Shown: one piece after another, positions 13,469 through 15,326 of the stretch | Numbering within the stretch: position 1 is the stretch's first letter | Layout: each line of letters begins with the position of its first letter | Assembly (NCBI GenBank): GCA_002359025.1 | Contig: DEPZ01000033.1 | Span: 16,724-32,049 of the forward strand | Length of the DNA stretch: 15,326 bases | Direction of reading: 5' to 3' | Origin: Erysipelotrichaceae bacterium UBA3379 | Lineage (GTDB): Bacteria > Bacillota_I > Bacilli_A > Erysipelotrichales > Coprobacillaceae | Notes under the pieces: generated by a model | Seen by the model: only the letters and a program-made list of their open reading frames with translations | The model's database searches: none | What the model was told of the DNA's origin: nothing | Translations under genes and position numbers: made by a program

Positions 13469-15326
13469 AATAGTCACCTTCATTTCTTATCTTTCCATCT
13501 TCAATTATAACACATTCACAATTGTTGTACATGATATTTGTTTGATGATTCACAATGATACAAATGCAATCAAGATGATTTGTCATCAAATAATTGAAGA
13601 CATTTCTAGCAAGCTCTTGATCCATATGTGAAAAAGCTTCATCTAGTATCAAAACATCATAATTATGACATAATAGTCTAATCATCGCAACAATCTGTCT
13701 TTGACCAAATGATAAGGGTGATCCATCTTCATTTAAGACAATATGCATCATATCTCGAAGAGACTCCTGATGAAAAATATGTAAATATTGATCTATTTTT
13801 TCTTGATCATCACATAAAAAGTTATCAAAAAGAGTTTCATGTAGAAAAGTTGGTGTTGCATTAGCGTATCCTATATGCTTATATAATGAACTTAAATCGA
13901 TTGTAGACAATTCTTTTTGATTAATATAAATATCACCCGTATAATTCAAATCATAACCCATCAACAACTTCAACAAAGTCGACTTTCCACTCCCGGTTTT
14001 ACCTTTAATCATCACATGCTTATCAATTTTTAAATCTATATGTTCAAACAACGGTTTTTGATACCCATAACTATATCCTACATTGTCAAATGTAAGAGAG
14101 GTTATTCTCTCATCTAATTTCTCTTTCTTTTTATCAGGATGCTTTTGAAAAACTTTATATTTTTCATGAATAAGTGTCATATATTGATATTGACTCGCTA
14201 GATTCACAACATGAATAACTGGTTCCAAACAATAAGACATCAGCATATAAAACATCATCATTTGACCAATTGTAAAATGATGATGTTGAAATAAATAAAA
14301 ACCATAAATCAATACAACCATATAAAACATATAAACAATATAATATGTATATGTTTGAGTATTATTCATATAAAATTCTTGTTGTTGTTTAACATGTGCA
14401 TTCTTTTGATAATAGTCATAACTTTTTAAATGAATACGTGAAAATAAATCAAAACAACGAATCAAAAAATGATTCTCTATTAATTCTAATAAATGATTTT
14501 GATAATTTAATGATGACTCTAAAGACACTTTATATAATTGATGCAATCTCTTTAATCTATAGTAAGTATAACTTCCCACACATAACATCATAACCACAAC
14601 AATAAAAGTCATCTTTCTATCAATCACCATCATCCCAATCATAAACACTATAAAAGATATAACATCTAAAAAAACTCTTTCAAAACACTCTACACTCATC
14701 CCACTTAAATCATATAAACTCAGTAATTGACTTTGTATATATCCTTTATCTTGTTCAAAGAAAGATAAAGGGGATTCTAACATATTCATCGTAGACTGAA
14801 ATACATAATCTTCATCAAATGCTTTTGTTAATTGAATCACACATTTATTTTTCCTTTGTATAAGCAAAGTTTTTATCATTTCCATCATACCATAAGTTAT
14901 ACATAACACAATCACATAGAAAAAGACAGTCTCTTCTTTCATATAATCTATAATAATCTGAAAGAAATAACTACTCATATAACCAATAATAGCTATTTCA
15001 AATCCTTTATAAATCAAATATTTCATTGGTCTTTGATAAGCTTCAAAGCCATTTTTAAGAAAAGTAAAATAACTTTGATAATGAAGTTGCGGAACTCTTC
15101 CTACATGAATAATTCCAATAAATCTTCGACTATAGTGTTCATTCATTTCCTCTCTTGTAACTTTCACTAATCCTCTTGCTGGATCCCCTATTAAACAATA
15201 ATCATCATATTGTTCATACAATACAACAAAATGTCCCATTCCATCATAAACCATAAATAAAATAGATGGATACATATTTTCTTTATCCACTTCCTCAAGT
15301 GTAGCTTCATAAGCCTTGGCTTCTAT
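13452..15326 (-). CDS. Peptidase-C39-containing ABC exporter (bacteriocin/peptide type), N-terminus cut by the window edge
   Basis: The frame is open to the right edge: 624 residues are visible, and a GTG at 15290 is only an internal codon. The first 75 or so are the end of a C39 cysteine protease domain with its His (GHFVVLY) and Asp (IGDPARG); the catalytic Cys would lie beyond the edge. About six membrane segments follow, and then an ATPase. Numbering from GTG 15290, Walker A is GKTGSGKST at 430-438, the signature LSFGQ at 526-530, Walker B VLILDE at 546-551 and the H-loop histidine H582. The Q-loop glutamine seems replaced (IGYANATP, Ala 478). Such proteins cut double-glycine leaders from small peptides and export them. 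No substrate gene is visible here; it may lie past the edge. Confidence 0.88.
   Translation of the reverse strand: MEAKAYEATLEEVDKENMYPSILFMVYDGMGHFVVLYEQYDDYCLIGDPARGLVKVTREEMNEHYSRRFIGIIHVGRVPQLHYQSYFTFLKNGFEAYQRPMKYLIYKGFEIAIIGYMSSYFFQIIIDYMKEETVFFYVIVLCITYGMMEMIKTLLIQRKNKCVIQLTKAFDEDYVFQSTMNMLESPLSFFEQDKGYIQSQLLSLYDLSGMSVECFERVFLDVISFIVFMIGMMVIDRKMTFIVVVMMLCVGSYTYYRLKRLHQLYKVSLESSLNYQNHLLELIENHFLIRCFDLFSRIHLKSYDYYQKNAHVKQQQEFYMNNTQTYTYYIVYMFYMVVLIYGFYLFQHHHFTIGQMMMFYMLMSYCLEPVIHVVNLASQYQYMTLIHEKYKVFQKHPDKKKEKLDERITSLTFDNVGYSYGYQKPLFEHIDLKIDKHVMIKGKTGSGKSTLLKLLMGYDLNYTGDIYINQKELSTIDLSSLYKHIGYANATPTFLHETLFDNFLCDDQEKIDQYLHIFHQESLRDMMHIVLNEDGSPLSFGQRQIVAMIRLLCHNYDVLILDEAFSHMDQELARNVFNYLMTNHLDCICIIVNHQTNIMYNNCECVIIEDGKIRNEGDYYGNRI
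13504..13512 (-). promoter_or_regulatory. Possible extended -10 promoter for ybeY inside the ABC exporter gene
   Basis: Minus strand TGTTATAAT, that is TG, one base, then a perfect TATAAT. Sixteen bases upstream TGTACA matches the -35 consensus at four of six positions. Transcription would start near 13497, just before ybeY. The hexamer is also coding sequence, so chance is possible. Confidence 0.45.

Noticed and set aside
15288..15290. GTG 15290 as the real start of the ABC exporter
   Set aside because: The frame continues upstream to the window edge and the extra residues (IEAKAYEATLEEV) match the part of a C39 peptidase domain expected before the catalytic His, so the gene begins outside the window.
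1..15326. Prophage, insertion sequence, CRISPR or defence island
   Set aside because: I saw no transposase, integrase, phage or Cas-type protein, no direct-repeat array, and no tRNA that could act as an attachment site.

Overview
The window is low-GC, all-minus-strand chromosome from a Gram-positive bacterium, most likely a Firmicute of the Erysipelotrichia/Coprobacillus type (inferred from composition, gene order and protein style, not from a database search). TGA is used as a stop and TGG encodes Trp, so the code is the standard bacterial one and Mollicutes that read TGA as Trp are unlikely. The backbone is the conserved Firmicute core block ybeY-cdd-era-recO and glyS-dnaG-rpoD-trmK-nif3. 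Because every gene is on the minus strand, transcription runs from high to low coordinates.

From the right edge: a peptidase-C39/ABC exporter that is cut by the window end (13452-15326) overlaps ybeY, which leads the ybeY-cdd-era-recO housekeeping group (rRNA maturation, pyrimidine salvage, ribosome assembly GTPase, recombination repair). That group ends in an intrinsic terminator formed over the recO stop codon. A second unit follows, a YgiQ-type radical SAM protein with a translationally coupled alpha/beta hydrolase whose nucleophile-elbow serine is replaced by Asp. A third unit has a near-consensus sigma-A promoter at 8145-8173 and a short structured leader. It carries glyS, dnaG, rpoD, trmK, nif3 and a MutX-like Nudix gene almost end to end, and stops at a terminator built over the last codons of the Nudix gene (1740-1768). 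It links translation, replication initiation, housekeeping transcription, tRNA modification and probably nucleotide-pool cleaning.

The left end holds a membrane sensor with a GGDEF domain (1-1566, cut by the window start before the catalytic signature). Its 5' end is the most interesting part of the window. It has a good promoter (TTGTTA-17-TATAAT), a strong GGAGG ribosome binding site correctly spaced from a TTG start, and then a run of eleven G residues inside the leader codons. As sequenced, the G11 run throws this leader into a stop two bases before the downstream ATG. A run of 9, 12 or 15 G would fuse the leader in frame to the sensor. This is the architecture of a slipped-strand phase-variable gene and would make a putative c-di-GMP signalling protein switchable. 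A homopolymer sequencing error is the main alternative.

No tRNA, rRNA, CRISPR array, insertion sequence or prophage gene was seen. No gene-free stretch exceeds 300 bases: the two largest gaps (1567-1753 and 8046-8190) are filled by promoters, leaders and hairpins described below.
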